Source: Paracoccaceae bacterium
GTDB lineage: Bacteria > Pseudomonadota > Alphaproteobacteria > Rhodobacterales > Rhodobacteraceae
Assembly: GCA_002401045.1 (NCBI GenBank)
Contig: NVSA01000001.1
Span: 32,216-68,659 of the forward strand
Direction: 5' to 3'
Length of the DNA: 36,444 nucleotides
Shown: positions 7,471 through 15,520 of the stretch, piece by piece
How the letters are laid out: the number at the start of each line of letters is the position of its first letter
How positions within the stretch are numbered: the stretch's first letter is position 1
Made by a program: the position numbers and the translations under genes
The notes under the pieces: generated by a model
The model's database searches: none
Seen by the model: the letters and a program-made list of their open reading frames with translations, nothing else
What the model was told of the DNA's origin: nothing

Positions 7471-8414
7471 CTATGTTTTTGGGGGTGTCCCGTGCGTATG
7501 GAATGTCTCAATTGTCTTGAGACCCCATGCTTGTCCCTTTTTCCGATCGGTTTCCGTCCAAACAACAGGTTGCCAATCGGGATCAAGGATTAGTCTGGAT
7601 CCAGCATTTGCCAGCTCCACGCGGTTTCCCGCAGGTTCCCAGACATATAGAAAAACGTGCCCTGCACCGCATGTTTGTGCGGACCCGTTTCAATATGAAT
7701 GCCATTTTCGAGAAATATATCGGCTGCGCGTAAAATTTCTTCGCGCGTATCCGTTGCATAAGTAACATGGTGAAGCCGTCCATGGCCGCCCCCGTGTTCT
7801 TCTGTGCACGCCAAGTCATACGTCTTATTATTTACTGTAAACCAGCACCCACCAAGACGTCCATTATCCAGCTGAATTTGCTCGGTAACCATACTGCCAA
7901 GGCAGGTAATCATGAATTCTCTAAAGGCCGTAACATCATCAGATAGCAAATTAATGTGGTCAATACGACGTGGGCAACACCCCCGCCCATGATATCGCTG
8001 AGCTAGGTTTTTAAGAGCTGGTTTTTCAGATTCTGGCGGCTCATAGCGATTGGTTTGCCAATACACTTCAAAAACATGACCAAATGGGTCTTCAAACCGA
8101 AACGCAGACCCATGCCCTAGATCGCCCTCAGTCCACCCGTGAATTTTATAATCTGACGCTTCAATCGCCGCAACACGTCGCGCCAAAGCTTCCGCCGAAG
8201 CACACCGGTACCCAATATGTGCAACACCGGTCGTATCTGCGCGCGTTAACTTTAAGGAATGATATTCGTAGTCGTCGTATGCCCGTAAATACACGCTATC
8301 GGCATCTCGACCTGTTTCGGTCAAGCCATATACACGTACAAAAAAATCAAGGCTTTCTTCAAAACGGTCTGTCAACAGCTCAACATGACCCAAATGTGCG
8401 ACGTCATTTATCAT
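7471..8414 (-). pseudogene. Two-domain extradiol (catechol 2,3-dioxygenase-like) VOC enzyme with a one-base frameshift
   Basis: The family cleaves catecholic rings meta to the hydroxyls using Fe(II) held by two His and one Glu. Counting from the GTG at 8429, the first ligand is H158 (RRIDHINLL) and the second H221 (GRLHHVTY). H253 in GPHKHAVQG matches a catalytic histidine of XylE-type enzymes. As sequenced, the frame reaches a stop at 7590 (product 279 residues). Adding one base to the A5 run at 7651-7655 (plus strand) restores LYVWEPAGNRVELANAG, which carries the missing Glu ligand, and continues to TAG 7471 (about 314 residues). Without it the iron site is incomplete. I chose ATG 8414 as start because GGTGGA precedes it; GTG 8429 is possible. 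It heads the TRAP operon and faces a GntR gene. A sequencing error is a real alternative. Confidence 0.85.
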
Positions 8415-8459
8415 TATTAAAGATTCCACCCCAGCTAATTCTCATTTCAACACCTATAA

Positions 8460-8467
8460 TGTATACA
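8460..8467. promoter_or_regulatory. Candidate GntR operator palindrome TGTATACA
   Basis: A perfect 8-bp palindrome lies in the 140-base spacer between the dioxygenase-TRAP unit and the divergent GntR gene. FadR/VanR-type GntR regulators commonly bind TGTATACA-like sites. The position, 46 bases above the dioxygenase ATG, would allow repression of that unit. This is a motif-based suggestion only. Confidence 0.4.
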
Positions 8468-8554
8468 ATTTTAAAAATAAAGTACTCATTTATGAAGAAT
8501 ATGTTCACAGATAACTTTATTGCATACCCAAGCCAGTTTGAGTAAATTCAAGGT

Positions 8555-9277
8555 ATGAAAAAGATCACCAAGAACACCCCTCATTGGCGAATCGCTCTGG
8601 AAACATTGCGTGGATGGATCATTGATGGAAAATTGATGGCTGGCGAAAAGCTAACCGAAGGCAAGCTTGCAGAAAAACTCAGCATTTCACGAACACCGCT
8701 ACGCGAAGCTTTGTTGCAATTAGAACAAGAAGGGCTTGTCGTTCGAAACCCTGGTGGTTTCTCTGCGGCATCGTTCACTTTAATCGACGTCCTAGATTCA
8801 ATTGAGATTCGCGGACACCTCGAAGGGGCAGCTGTGCGCTATGCCGTCGAACACGGCATCGAACCCTCACGTTTGGAACGACTTCAGGAAACTTTAAACA
8901 AAATCGACAAGACAGTACTTACAAAAGACCGTGTAAAATACGGTGAACTCAATACCATCGTCCATGAAGAGTTTGCAGCCTTGGCAAGCAGCCAATTGAT
9001 ACGATCCGAAGTTCTAAGAAGCTATCGCTATCCATTCGCACACCCAAGCGCGTTTCCGACCAATATCGCAGGGACAAACCACTTGGTCTTGACCATTGAA
9101 GATGGCCAAAAACAACACAAAGAAATCTTTGAGACGATAATCTTAGGCGATGGCAGAAAAGCAAGCGAGCTCATGTTACAGCACGCGCGCCACGCAATGG
9201 CCAATGTAGAGGCCGCCTATCTAGAAAAGATTAAAACCAACAAATCAATCCCCGCCTTGGCTTTAGTGACCAGTTAA
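8555..9277 (+). CDS. GntR-family (FadR/FCD subgroup) transcriptional regulator
   Basis: The 240-residue product has an N-terminal winged HTH with the classic GntR pattern: LRGWIIDGKLMAGEKLTEGK, then LAEKLSISRTPLREALLQLEQEGL (about residues 37-60). It is followed by a helical FCD ligand-binding domain (EIRGHLEGAAVRYAVEHG ... HEEFAALAS ... HKEIFETIILGDGRKASELM). The length fits the family. FCD regulators usually sense carboxylates and repress adjacent catabolic or transport genes, so it probably controls the divergent dioxygenase-TRAP unit. The ribosome binding site is weak: AAGG lies only a base or two before ATG 8555. An IS30 element lies immediately downstream. Confidence 0.9.
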   Translation: MKKITKNTPHWRIALETLRGWIIDGKLMAGEKLTEGKLAEKLSISRTPLREALLQLEQEGLVVRNPGGFSAASFTLIDVLDSIEIRGHLEGAAVRYAVEHGIEPSRLERLQETLNKIDKTVLTKDRVKYGELNTIVHEEFAALASSQLIRSEVLRSYRYPFAHPSAFPTNIAGTNHLVLTIEDGQKQHKEIFETIILGDGRKASELMLQHARHAMANVEAAYLEKIKTNKSIPALALVTS

Positions 9278-9279
9278 CC

Positions 9280-10284
9280 TTAATTTCCTGTGAGCGATAG
9301 TTGAAGTGCGACTCTTGTTGGGTTCAGGGTAGGGGCTCCATCGTATTTCCTTGGTGTGTCGTTGAGACGATCACAGATTTGTTTGATGTCCTGATCTGAC
9401 AACAAGCGGATGTCCCGTTTTCGAGGCAACCATCGACGGGCGCGTCTATTGGTGTTCTCTACGGTTCCCTTTTGCCATGGCGAGGAGGGATCACAGAACC
9501 ATGTTTGTATCCCCAACTCAGCCTGTAAATGCGGCCAGTTCATGAATTCGCTACCGCGGTCAAAAGTAATTGACCGGCGCGCGATATGGGGCAGGTCTTT
9601 GATCGCTTTGATGATCTTTCCCACGACCGGTTTGGTCCGCCTGTTCGGGTTCTTCAGGATCACGGTGAAGCGGCTGACACGTTCGACCAGAGTTGTGACA
9701 TTCGTCTGCCCAAGCCTTTGTTTGAATAGCATCAAATCGCCTTCCCAGTGTCCGAACTGGCGGCGGTGCGCCACGTCATCCGGTCGGAACAGGATGCTGA
9801 CATCACGATGGAATTTAGGCTCTCGACGCTTTCGTGTGCGCCTTGGACGACGGGCGACACGATGCGTCGGCAAGTACCACCACAAGTCATCTCGCTGACC
9901 TTCCTTGGAATAGATATAGCGATAGATCGTCTCCTGGCAGACTCGTAATTTGGCACCTTCATGGATCATCCGGTTGCCGATCTGCTCAGGCGTCCAGCCA
10001 TCCTTGATCCTCTCAATCACCCGTTTGCAAAGGTCTGGATATTTGATCAATTTTCGATCCCGCGCACGCCGATCTGCTGTCATTAACTGGGCTGCAGCGC
10101 CATAGTAGCCGTCATGTTTCGGCATGCTCTCATCAGAGAAATGATTGCGCCTCAGCTCGCGAAAGATCGTCGACCTGCACCGCTTCAAAACCCGCGCTAT
10201 TTCATCAACAGGGACTTTAGCCTGCCTCCAACGTTCTATTCTGCGACGTTCTGTGATAGTGAGTTGCCTATAAGTCGTTCCCAT
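9280..10284 (-). CDS. IS30-family transposase
   Basis: The 334-residue protein has the N-terminal HTH of IS30 transposases (YRQLTITERRRIERW, then STIFRELRRN) and a C-terminal DDE integrase core. The three acidic positions are visible as HWEGD, ITFDRGSEF and QKGTVENTNRRARRWLP. This acts in trans on its terminal inverted repeats to move the element. The start is ATG 10284. The frame passes through the left inverted repeat and stops at 9280, about 20 bases outside the element, so the last few residues (LSLTGN) come from flanking DNA. It lies between the GntR gene and the catabolic cluster and interrupts no gene that I can recognise. Confidence 0.95.
   Translation of the reverse strand: MGTTYRQLTITERRRIERWRQAKVPVDEIARVLKRCRSTIFRELRRNHFSDESMPKHDGYYGAAAQLMTADRRARDRKLIKYPDLCKRVIERIKDGWTPEQIGNRMIHEGAKLRVCQETIYRYIYSKEGQRDDLWWYLPTHRVARRPRRTRKRREPKFHRDVSILFRPDDVAHRRQFGHWEGDLMLFKQRLGQTNVTTLVERVSRFTVILKNPNRRTKPVVGKIIKAIKDLPHIARRSITFDRGSEFMNWPHLQAELGIQTWFCDPSSPWQKGTVENTNRRARRWLPRKRDIRLLSDQDIKQICDRLNDTPRKYDGAPTLNPTRVALQLSLTGN
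9302..9319 (+). repeat. Left inverted repeat of the IS30 element
   Basis: The sequence tgaagtgcgactcttgtt matches the reverse complement of the right end at 16 of 18 positions. The 13-base core TGCGACTCTTGTT is identical. Confidence 0.75.
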
Positions 10285-10319
10285 ACCGATTCCTCTCGTC
10301 AGGTAACGTATTGTTTTCT

Positions 10320-10337
10320 AACAAGAGTCGCAGTTGA
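10320..10337 (-). repeat. Right inverted repeat of the IS30 element
   Basis: Read on the minus strand this is tcaactgcgactcttgtt, pairing with the left repeat at 16 of 18 positions. It lies 36 bases upstream of the transposase ATG. Confidence 0.75.
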
Positions 10338-10425
10338 GGGTAGCGCGCACCTTAGATTGAGAAGTATGCGTCTAATGTTAATTATGTTAATAATAACGCC
10401 GCATAGTAACTTTCATCAATTGTAA

Positions 10426-11604
10426 TCAGCGCTCAACAATCAGCGCGATGCCTTGACCACCGCCAATGCACATTGTTGCCAGACCAAAACGCCCTCCAAT
10501 GCGTTCGAGTTCTGCTAGAAGCTTCACAAGAATAATGCTGCCCGAAGCGCCCAGTGGATGACCTAAAGCAATCGCGCCGCCATTGGGATTGGTTTTATCA
10601 GGGTCAAATTCTATATTTTGCGCTACAGCACAAGCCTGCGCCGCAAAGGCTTCATTGGATTCGATGACATCCATATCCGTAATTCTCAGGCCAGCGCGAC
10701 CCAAAGCCTGATTGACGGCGGGCACAGGCCCCAACCCCATGATCTCAGGTGCTACACCGCCAAGACCGTAAGAAACAATTCGTGCCATCGGGGTAATACC
10801 TTTGGCTATGGCCGCAGTTTCAGACATCAGAACCAAAGCCGCCGCCCCGTCATTAATCCCGCTTGAATTTCCAGAGGTGACCGTACCGTCTTTTTGAAAA
10901 GCAGGCCGCAATTTCTTCAAATCATCTAACTGCACATCTTTTCTAACATGCTCGTCGGTATCGAATATTACTTCCTTGCGGCCTTGTTTGACTTTTATGG
11001 GTAGAATCTGGCTCTTAAACCGCCCTTGGGAAATCGCCTTGGCAGCGCGTTGATGCGACGTAAAAGCAAAGGAATCTTGCATCTCGCGGGTAATGCCGAT
11101 TTTTGCGGCGATATTTTCTGCTGTAACCCCCATATGCCCATGCCCAAACGGATCATTCAGCACGCCAATCATCATATCAACAGCAGTAATATCCCCCATC
11201 TTTTTACCACTTCTAGCTTCGGTCATTAAATGGCCCGCACGGCTCATGGTCTCAACACCCCCCGCCATGGTACAATCCGAATGGCCGAGCATAATCGTCT
11301 CGGCCGCCGAAATAACCGCTTGCAGACCAGAGCCGCACAGACGGTTCAATGTCAAAGCTGGCGCACTGGTCGGAATGCCCGCACCGATCGCCGCAACACG
11401 CGAAATATACATGTCTTGTGGGGACGTATGGATAACATTGCCAAAAATGGTCTGCTTAATATCAGACGGCGTCACACCAGATCGGGCGATAGCTTCTTTG
11501 GCGATCAAAGTTGCTAGATCACAAGCCGAAACAGCTGAAAGAGCCCCGCCAAAACTTCCAATGGCTGTACGAATAGCTGAGGTAATGACGACGGTTTCAG
11601 TCAT
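10426..11604 (-). CDS. Acetyl-CoA acyltransferase (thiolase)
   Basis: The 392-residue enzyme has the full thiolase triad: the acyl-accepting cysteine C90 in NRLCGSGLQAV, H349 in GGAIALGHPLGASG, and C379 in MCIGGGQG. NEAFAAQA is also present. It either cleaves 3-ketoacyl-CoA to acetyl-CoA and a shortened acyl-CoA or runs the reverse condensation. In this catabolic setting, cleavage is expected. It is cytoplasmic and usually tetrameric. AAAGGATA precedes ATG 11604, 31 bases after the kinase stop. It is the last gene of the cluster, with the IS30 element beyond it. Confidence 0.93.
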   Translation of the reverse strand: MTETVVITSAIRTAIGSFGGALSAVSACDLATLIAKEAIARSGVTPSDIKQTIFGNVIHTSPQDMYISRVAAIGAGIPTSAPALTLNRLCGSGLQAVISAAETIMLGHSDCTMAGGVETMSRAGHLMTEARSGKKMGDITAVDMMIGVLNDPFGHGHMGVTAENIAAKIGITREMQDSFAFTSHQRAAKAISQGRFKSQILPIKVKQGRKEVIFDTDEHVRKDVQLDDLKKLRPAFQKDGTVTSGNSSGINDGAAALVLMSETAAIAKGITPMARIVSYGLGGVAPEIMGLGPVPAVNQALGRAGLRITDMDVIESNEAFAAQACAVAQNIEFDPDKTNPNGGAIALGHPLGASGSIILVKLLAELERIGGRFGLATMCIGGGQGIALIVER

Positions 11605-11635
11605 GGTATTATCCTTTGATATAAGTTCTATTTAA

Positions 11636-12685
11636 CTAAACCTTAGCCTTATCGAGAAGCTCAAGCGCACGAATGGCAAAACGGCGCGCAAGCGGTTCCA
11701 GCTCGGCAGCATTTTCACTAGCGGCTAGGCCAGCGGCGGCGCGATCCGCAATACCTACGAAAATCACCGCAAATCGGAACAATGCGAAAGCCTTGTGAAA
11801 CGGTGTCGGTGCGCCTACTTCAGGTAGGAAATCATTGTAATATGCGATGAATTCTGCCTCGCTGGGAATGCCCATGGCTGTAAAATCAAGGTCAAGAATT
11901 CCCCCGTATTCGCCTGAACTCGTATTCCAAGGCATGCAACAAAACCCCAGATCAGCCAGTGGATGACCAATGGTAGATAGTTCCCAATCCAGCACCGCAA
12001 CGACCCGTGGTTCCGTTGGGTGAAACATCAGATTGCCAATTCGAAAATCACCATGTGCGATAGAGGTCTGCCCGTCATCTTCGGGAATATTTTTCTGAAT
12101 CCAGTCGCGCAATGTGACTAATTCATCGATTTTTACCCGACTAGATGCATCAAGTTGCCCAGACCAACGCCCGACTTGGCGCGCGAAATAACCACTTGGC
12201 CGCCCAAAATCCGCAAGCCCCACTGCGTCGGGACGCACCGTATGGAGTTGCGCCAATGTCTTTGCCATCGCCAAATAAATATCATGCCGCTCGGTTGCAG
12301 ACACACCAGGAAGTGCCGCGTCGGAAAAAACCCGCCCGTCAATATAGTCCATCAAATAGAAAGGCGTGCCGATAAGGTCCCGATCCGCATGAAACAAAAT
12401 TGGCGTTGGAACGGGCACGTCGGTAGCCCCCAATGCCGTCAGCACACGGTATTCACGGTCAATCGCATGGGCACCTTTGGTCGCAATATGCATCGGCTGT
12501 TTTCGCAAAACCATACGCCGCGCACCCACGTTTACTTTGTAGGTCGGGTTTGACTGCCCGCCGCTGATTTGTTCAATTCCAACGTTAGCGTTCGGCGCAT
12601 CAAGTTCAGCCCGAAGAAACGTGATCAGTGGCGCTGGATCAAAATCCAGCGACCCCCTGATCTCAATTGAAGTATCTATATTCAT
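11636..12685 (-). CDS. APH-like phosphotransferase (ACAD10/11- or LvaA-type acyl-CoA kinase)
   Basis: The 349-residue protein has the aminoglycoside-phosphotransferase/choline-kinase fold. It has a likely ATP-binding lysine in VLRKQP (K62), E78 in DREYRVL, the Brenner motif HGDFRIGN at 211-218, and the metal-binding DWELSTIGHP from D233. Lengths and motifs fit the kinases that sit beside ACAD10/11-type dehydrogenases. The characterised ones phosphorylate the hydroxyl of 4-hydroxyacyl-CoA so that the partner dehydrogenase can eliminate phosphate. Its ATG overlaps the acyl-CoA synthetase stop as ATGA, and the dehydrogenase is the gene before that. I infer this activity from the neighbourhood. 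A drug-resistance role is unlikely. Confidence 0.85.
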   Translation of the reverse strand: MNIDTSIEIRGSLDFDPAPLITFLRAELDAPNANVGIEQISGGQSNPTYKVNVGARRMVLRKQPMHIATKGAHAIDREYRVLTALGATDVPVPTPILFHADRDLIGTPFYLMDYIDGRVFSDAALPGVSATERHDIYLAMAKTLAQLHTVRPDAVGLADFGRPSGYFARQVGRWSGQLDASSRVKIDELVTLRDWIQKNIPEDDGQTSIAHGDFRIGNLMFHPTEPRVVAVLDWELSTIGHPLADLGFCCMPWNTSSGEYGGILDLDFTAMGIPSEAEFIAYYNDFLPEVGAPTPFHKAFALFRFAVIFVGIADRAAAGLAASENAAELEPLARRFAIRALELLDKAKV

Positions 12686-14298
12686 GGCTGTGTTTCTCCG
12701 TGTGGGCTTGCCAGTTTTTTGGCGGATTCTCGTAAGGCAAGTTTCTGGATTTTACCCGTTGCTGTTTTTGGCAATTCCGCAAACACAAATATTCTTGGAA
12801 CTTTAAAGCGGGCTAATCGCTCGCGGCAAAATTCCAGCAAGACTTCTTCATCAAGACCGCTATTGGGGTGTGCTTCAATAAAAGCGCAGGGGATTTCGCC
12901 CCATTTTTCATCGGGAACAGCAACCACAGCGGCCATTGATACGTCGGGGTGACTGTGTAGGGCGTCTTCAACCTCTAGGCTTGAGATGTTCTCGCCGCCT
13001 GAAATAATAAGGTCTTTTGTACGATCCCGAATTTCGATGCGACCATCGGGGTGAAGCACTGCCAGATCGCCTGTGTGAAAAACCCCACCTTTGAATGCTT
13101 GTTGTGTCGCTTGCGGGTCTTGGTGATAGCCTGACATAATTGTGTTGCCGCATAAAACGATCTCGCCCAGCGTCGCGCCGTCCGCAGGCACTTGCTGGCC
13201 GTCATTATCGACGACCTTTACGATATTTGCTGTAATATGGCGCACACCTTGACGCGATAAAAGCCGCGCACGTTGTTCGGCGGGTTCCAGCATTTCTTGC
13301 GGATTAAGCTGCTGCATCGTTGTTGGGCCAAAACTTTCTGTCAGGCCATAAAGGTGGATAAATTCAAAGCCGAGCGCTTCCATATCCGTAATCAATGTGC
13401 TGGTCGGTGCGGCACCGCCACTGGCAACCCGCAAGGGTCGCGATGGATCGCGTAGCTTGCGCGCTGGATCGTTCAGCAACATGTAAAGTACAACGGGGGC
13501 GCAGGCCATATGGGTCACGCCGTAGGTCTCAATTAGCTGAAATATATCCGCTGGGATAACCTTATCGAGGCAAACATGCACACCGCCTGCGGCTGTCACG
13601 GCCCATGTATGACCCCACCCGTTGACGTGAAACATTGGCAAGGTCCACAAATAAACCGTCTGTGCATCGAAGCCCAATGAAATGATATTGCCCAAGGTGT
13701 TCAGATAGGCGCCACGGTGGTTTAGCAAGACGCCTTTTGGTTTGCCCGTCGTGCCAGAAGTATAGTTCAGCGCGATCGGCTGAAACTCATCTTTGATACC
13801 AGCGGCAAAAGAGCATTTTGTGACAGGTGAGGCCTCCAGTAAAGAGAGGCTCTCTTTAGGTGTATCGCCGGGAGAAAATACAAAATGAGGGACGCCAACC
13901 TTGGTGGCGGCCTCACCTGTCACAGATGCTCTAGCTGGATCAGCCAGAACGAGTTTAGCCCCAGAATGGGACAATATATATTCGGTCGCGGCAGGATCGA
14001 GCCGTGTATTTAGCGCGTTCAGGATCGCCCCTACCGCAGGAATAGCATAATGTGCCGCCAGCATTTCAGGGCGATTGCCACTCATGATCGCCACAACATC
14101 GCCAGAACCGATATTGTTTTCTTGCAACATTTCGATCATCGCGGTGACGATGCCTGCAAATTCAGCATAGCTCCAGCGGTTCCCTTGCCAAACCACCGCC
14201 GTGCGTGCTGGAAAGGCTTCGACCGCGCGGTCGAGAAAATCCAACGGAGTTAGCGCGCGCATATTGGCGACGTTTTGCAAAGAGACGGGGTTAGACAT
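12682..14298 (-). CDS. Acyl-CoA synthetase (AMP-forming)
   Basis: The start is ATG 14298 (MSNPVSLQN) with GGAGAG just before it; an upstream ATG at 14319 lies inside the previous gene. The 538-residue enzyme shows the ANL superfamily motifs in order: YTSGTTGKPKG at 179-189, YGLTESFG, HTGDLAV, and the C-terminal PKTATGKIQK with catalytic K516. It activates a carboxylic acid with ATP and CoA through an acyl-adenylate. Overall form is that of medium/long-chain ligases, but the acid is not predictable. It overlaps the dehydrogenase gene by 8 bases (ATGTCTAA) and the kinase gene by 4, so three proteins are made from one coupled message. Confidence 0.92.
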   Translation of the reverse strand: MSNPVSLQNVANMRALTPLDFLDRAVEAFPARTAVVWQGNRWSYAEFAGIVTAMIEMLQENNIGSGDVVAIMSGNRPEMLAAHYAIPAVGAILNALNTRLDPAATEYILSHSGAKLVLADPARASVTGEAATKVGVPHFVFSPGDTPKESLSLLEASPVTKCSFAAGIKDEFQPIALNYTSGTTGKPKGVLLNHRGAYLNTLGNIISLGFDAQTVYLWTLPMFHVNGWGHTWAVTAAGGVHVCLDKVIPADIFQLIETYGVTHMACAPVVLYMLLNDPARKLRDPSRPLRVASGGAAPTSTLITDMEALGFEFIHLYGLTESFGPTTMQQLNPQEMLEPAEQRARLLSRQGVRHITANIVKVVDNDGQQVPADGATLGEIVLCGNTIMSGYHQDPQATQQAFKGGVFHTGDLAVLHPDGRIEIRDRTKDLIISGGENISSLEVEDALHSHPDVSMAAVVAVPDEKWGEIPCAFIEAHPNSGLDEEVLLEFCRERLARFKVPRIFVFAELPKTATGKIQKLALRESAKKLASPHGETQP

Positions 14299-15511
14299 TG
14301 CCCTCTCCAGTTGCCACATTCCAAGACCAAAAATCGCGGCCTAGATCGCCTAGATGACGGCTGAGAACCATTTTATGTACCTCATCCGCGCCATCAACCA
14401 ACCGCGCCTGACGAGCGTAACGATAAATCCATTCAAGCGGCGTATCCGTTGAATATCCACGCGCACCGTTAATCTGTATTGCAGTATCGGCGGCTTGATG
14501 CAGCAGGTTGGCAATATGAATTTTGGCCATCGAGACTTCTTTTTGTCCGTAGTTTCCTTGATCAATTTCCCAAGCGGCTTTCATCACTAGCAACCGACCA
14601 ATCTCGATATCCATTGCAAGCTTACCCAGCATCATTTGCACGCTTTCACGCTCAATCAGACGCTTGCCAAACCCTTCGCGGTGTTCGGCATATTCAGTCG
14701 CAATTTCAACACAACGTTTCGACAGACCCAACCAGCGCATACAATGTGTCAAACGTGCAGGGCCTAGACGCGCTTGGGTTACTTTCAACCCGCGTCCGAC
14801 ACCAACTAAAACGTCCTCGTCAGGTATCCGTAATCCGTCAAAAACAATTTCACAATGACCGCCATGTTCTTCTGGCCCCATGATCGGAATGCGTCTGGTA
14901 ATGTGCCAACCTGGTGTGTCCTTATGGAACAGAAACGCGGTCAATCCAGACCGAGGGTCATCAGATGTTCGCGCCATAAGCGTGAAATGTGCCGCACCAT
15001 CAGCCCCTGTGATAAACCACTTTTGCCCCTTAATAACCCATCCGTCGCCATCGCGTTTGGCATGGGTCTGGATCATGCTTGGATCAGAACCGCCCCCTGG
15101 GTGTGGTTCGGTCATCGCAAAGGCAGAACGTACTTCGCCCGTCACAATTGGTGTTAGCCAGCGTTCTTTTTGCGCGGTCGTCCCCAGCGTGTCCAACATC
15201 ATCATATTGCCGTCATCAGGGGCGGCAGAATTAAAGACAACAGGGCCGAAAATGGAACGGTTCATCTCTTCGTAGCAAACCGCCATGGCCATCTTGCCAA
15301 ACCCTTGACCACCCCATTCTTTTGAAACCTGAAGCGCCCAAAGCCCCGCAGATTTCGCTTTGGCGCGTAGCGGTGCCAAGCTTGCCTCTGAAATATTTCC
15401 ATGTGCATCATATGCATCTGGGTTTGCCTCTAGCGGCAAAATTTCAGTATCAACAAAAGCGGCGATGCGGGCGCGGTAGTCTTCTACCGTCGGGGTAAGT
15501 GTAAAATCCAT
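14291..15511 (-). CDS. Acyl-CoA dehydrogenase family protein, ACAD10/11-like
   Basis: The 406-residue flavoprotein has the standard acyl-CoA dehydrogenase layout: an N-terminal helical domain, FAMTEPHPGGGSDPS (about 131-145) in the FAD-binding beta domain, and a C-terminal helical domain with QINGARGYS and DGADEVHKMV. GPARLTHCMRW at 250-260 closely follows the GPGRIHHCMR signature of the ACAD10/11 branch. That branch works with an APH-like kinase in breakdown of 4-hydroxyacyl-CoA, and such a kinase is two genes downstream. Ordinary alpha,beta-dehydrogenation remains possible. AAGGAA precedes ATG 15511. The SDR gene before it ends 9 bases upstream. Confidence 0.9.
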   Translation of the reverse strand: MDFTLTPTVEDYRARIAAFVDTEILPLEANPDAYDAHGNISEASLAPLRAKAKSAGLWALQVSKEWGGQGFGKMAMAVCYEEMNRSIFGPVVFNSAAPDDGNMMMLDTLGTTAQKERWLTPIVTGEVRSAFAMTEPHPGGGSDPSMIQTHAKRDGDGWVIKGQKWFITGADGAAHFTLMARTSDDPRSGLTAFLFHKDTPGWHITRRIPIMGPEEHGGHCEIVFDGLRIPDEDVLVGVGRGLKVTQARLGPARLTHCMRWLGLSKRCVEIATEYAEHREGFGKRLIERESVQMMLGKLAMDIEIGRLLVMKAAWEIDQGNYGQKEVSMAKIHIANLLHQAADTAIQINGARGYSTDTPLEWIYRYARQARLVDGADEVHKMVLSRHLGDLGRDFWSWNVATGEGNV

Positions 15512-15520
15512 TATATTTCC

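Larger units (their letters stand above)
9302..10337 (-). mobile_element. IS30-family insertion sequence
   Basis: The bounds are set by imperfect 18-bp inverted repeats at 9302-9319 and 10320-10337 flanking the transposase. The element is about 1036 bp, the usual size for IS30. I see no convincing 2-3 bp target duplication, so the exact ends may be off by a few bases. Confidence 0.75.

Noticed and set aside
7590..7655. Programmed frameshift as the explanation for the extradiol dioxygenase
   Set aside because: There is no canonical X-XXY-YYZ slippery site with a downstream stem-loop, and catabolic dioxygenases are not known to use one. Mutation or base-calling error is simpler.
11093..11635. 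180-codon plus-strand frame opposite the thiolase gene
   Set aside because: It is antisense to a fully conserved thiolase, has no recognisable domain or ribosome binding site, and long antisense frames are common opposite such genes.
12155..12553. 132-codon plus-strand frame opposite the APH-like kinase
   Set aside because: Composition is rich in H, R, P and C, there is no domain, and it is the complement of clear kinase motifs.
11636..12685. Aminoglycoside resistance gene
   Set aside because: Although the fold is APH-like, it is translationally coupled to an acyl-CoA synthetase and next to an ACAD10/11-like gene, which points to acyl-CoA metabolism.
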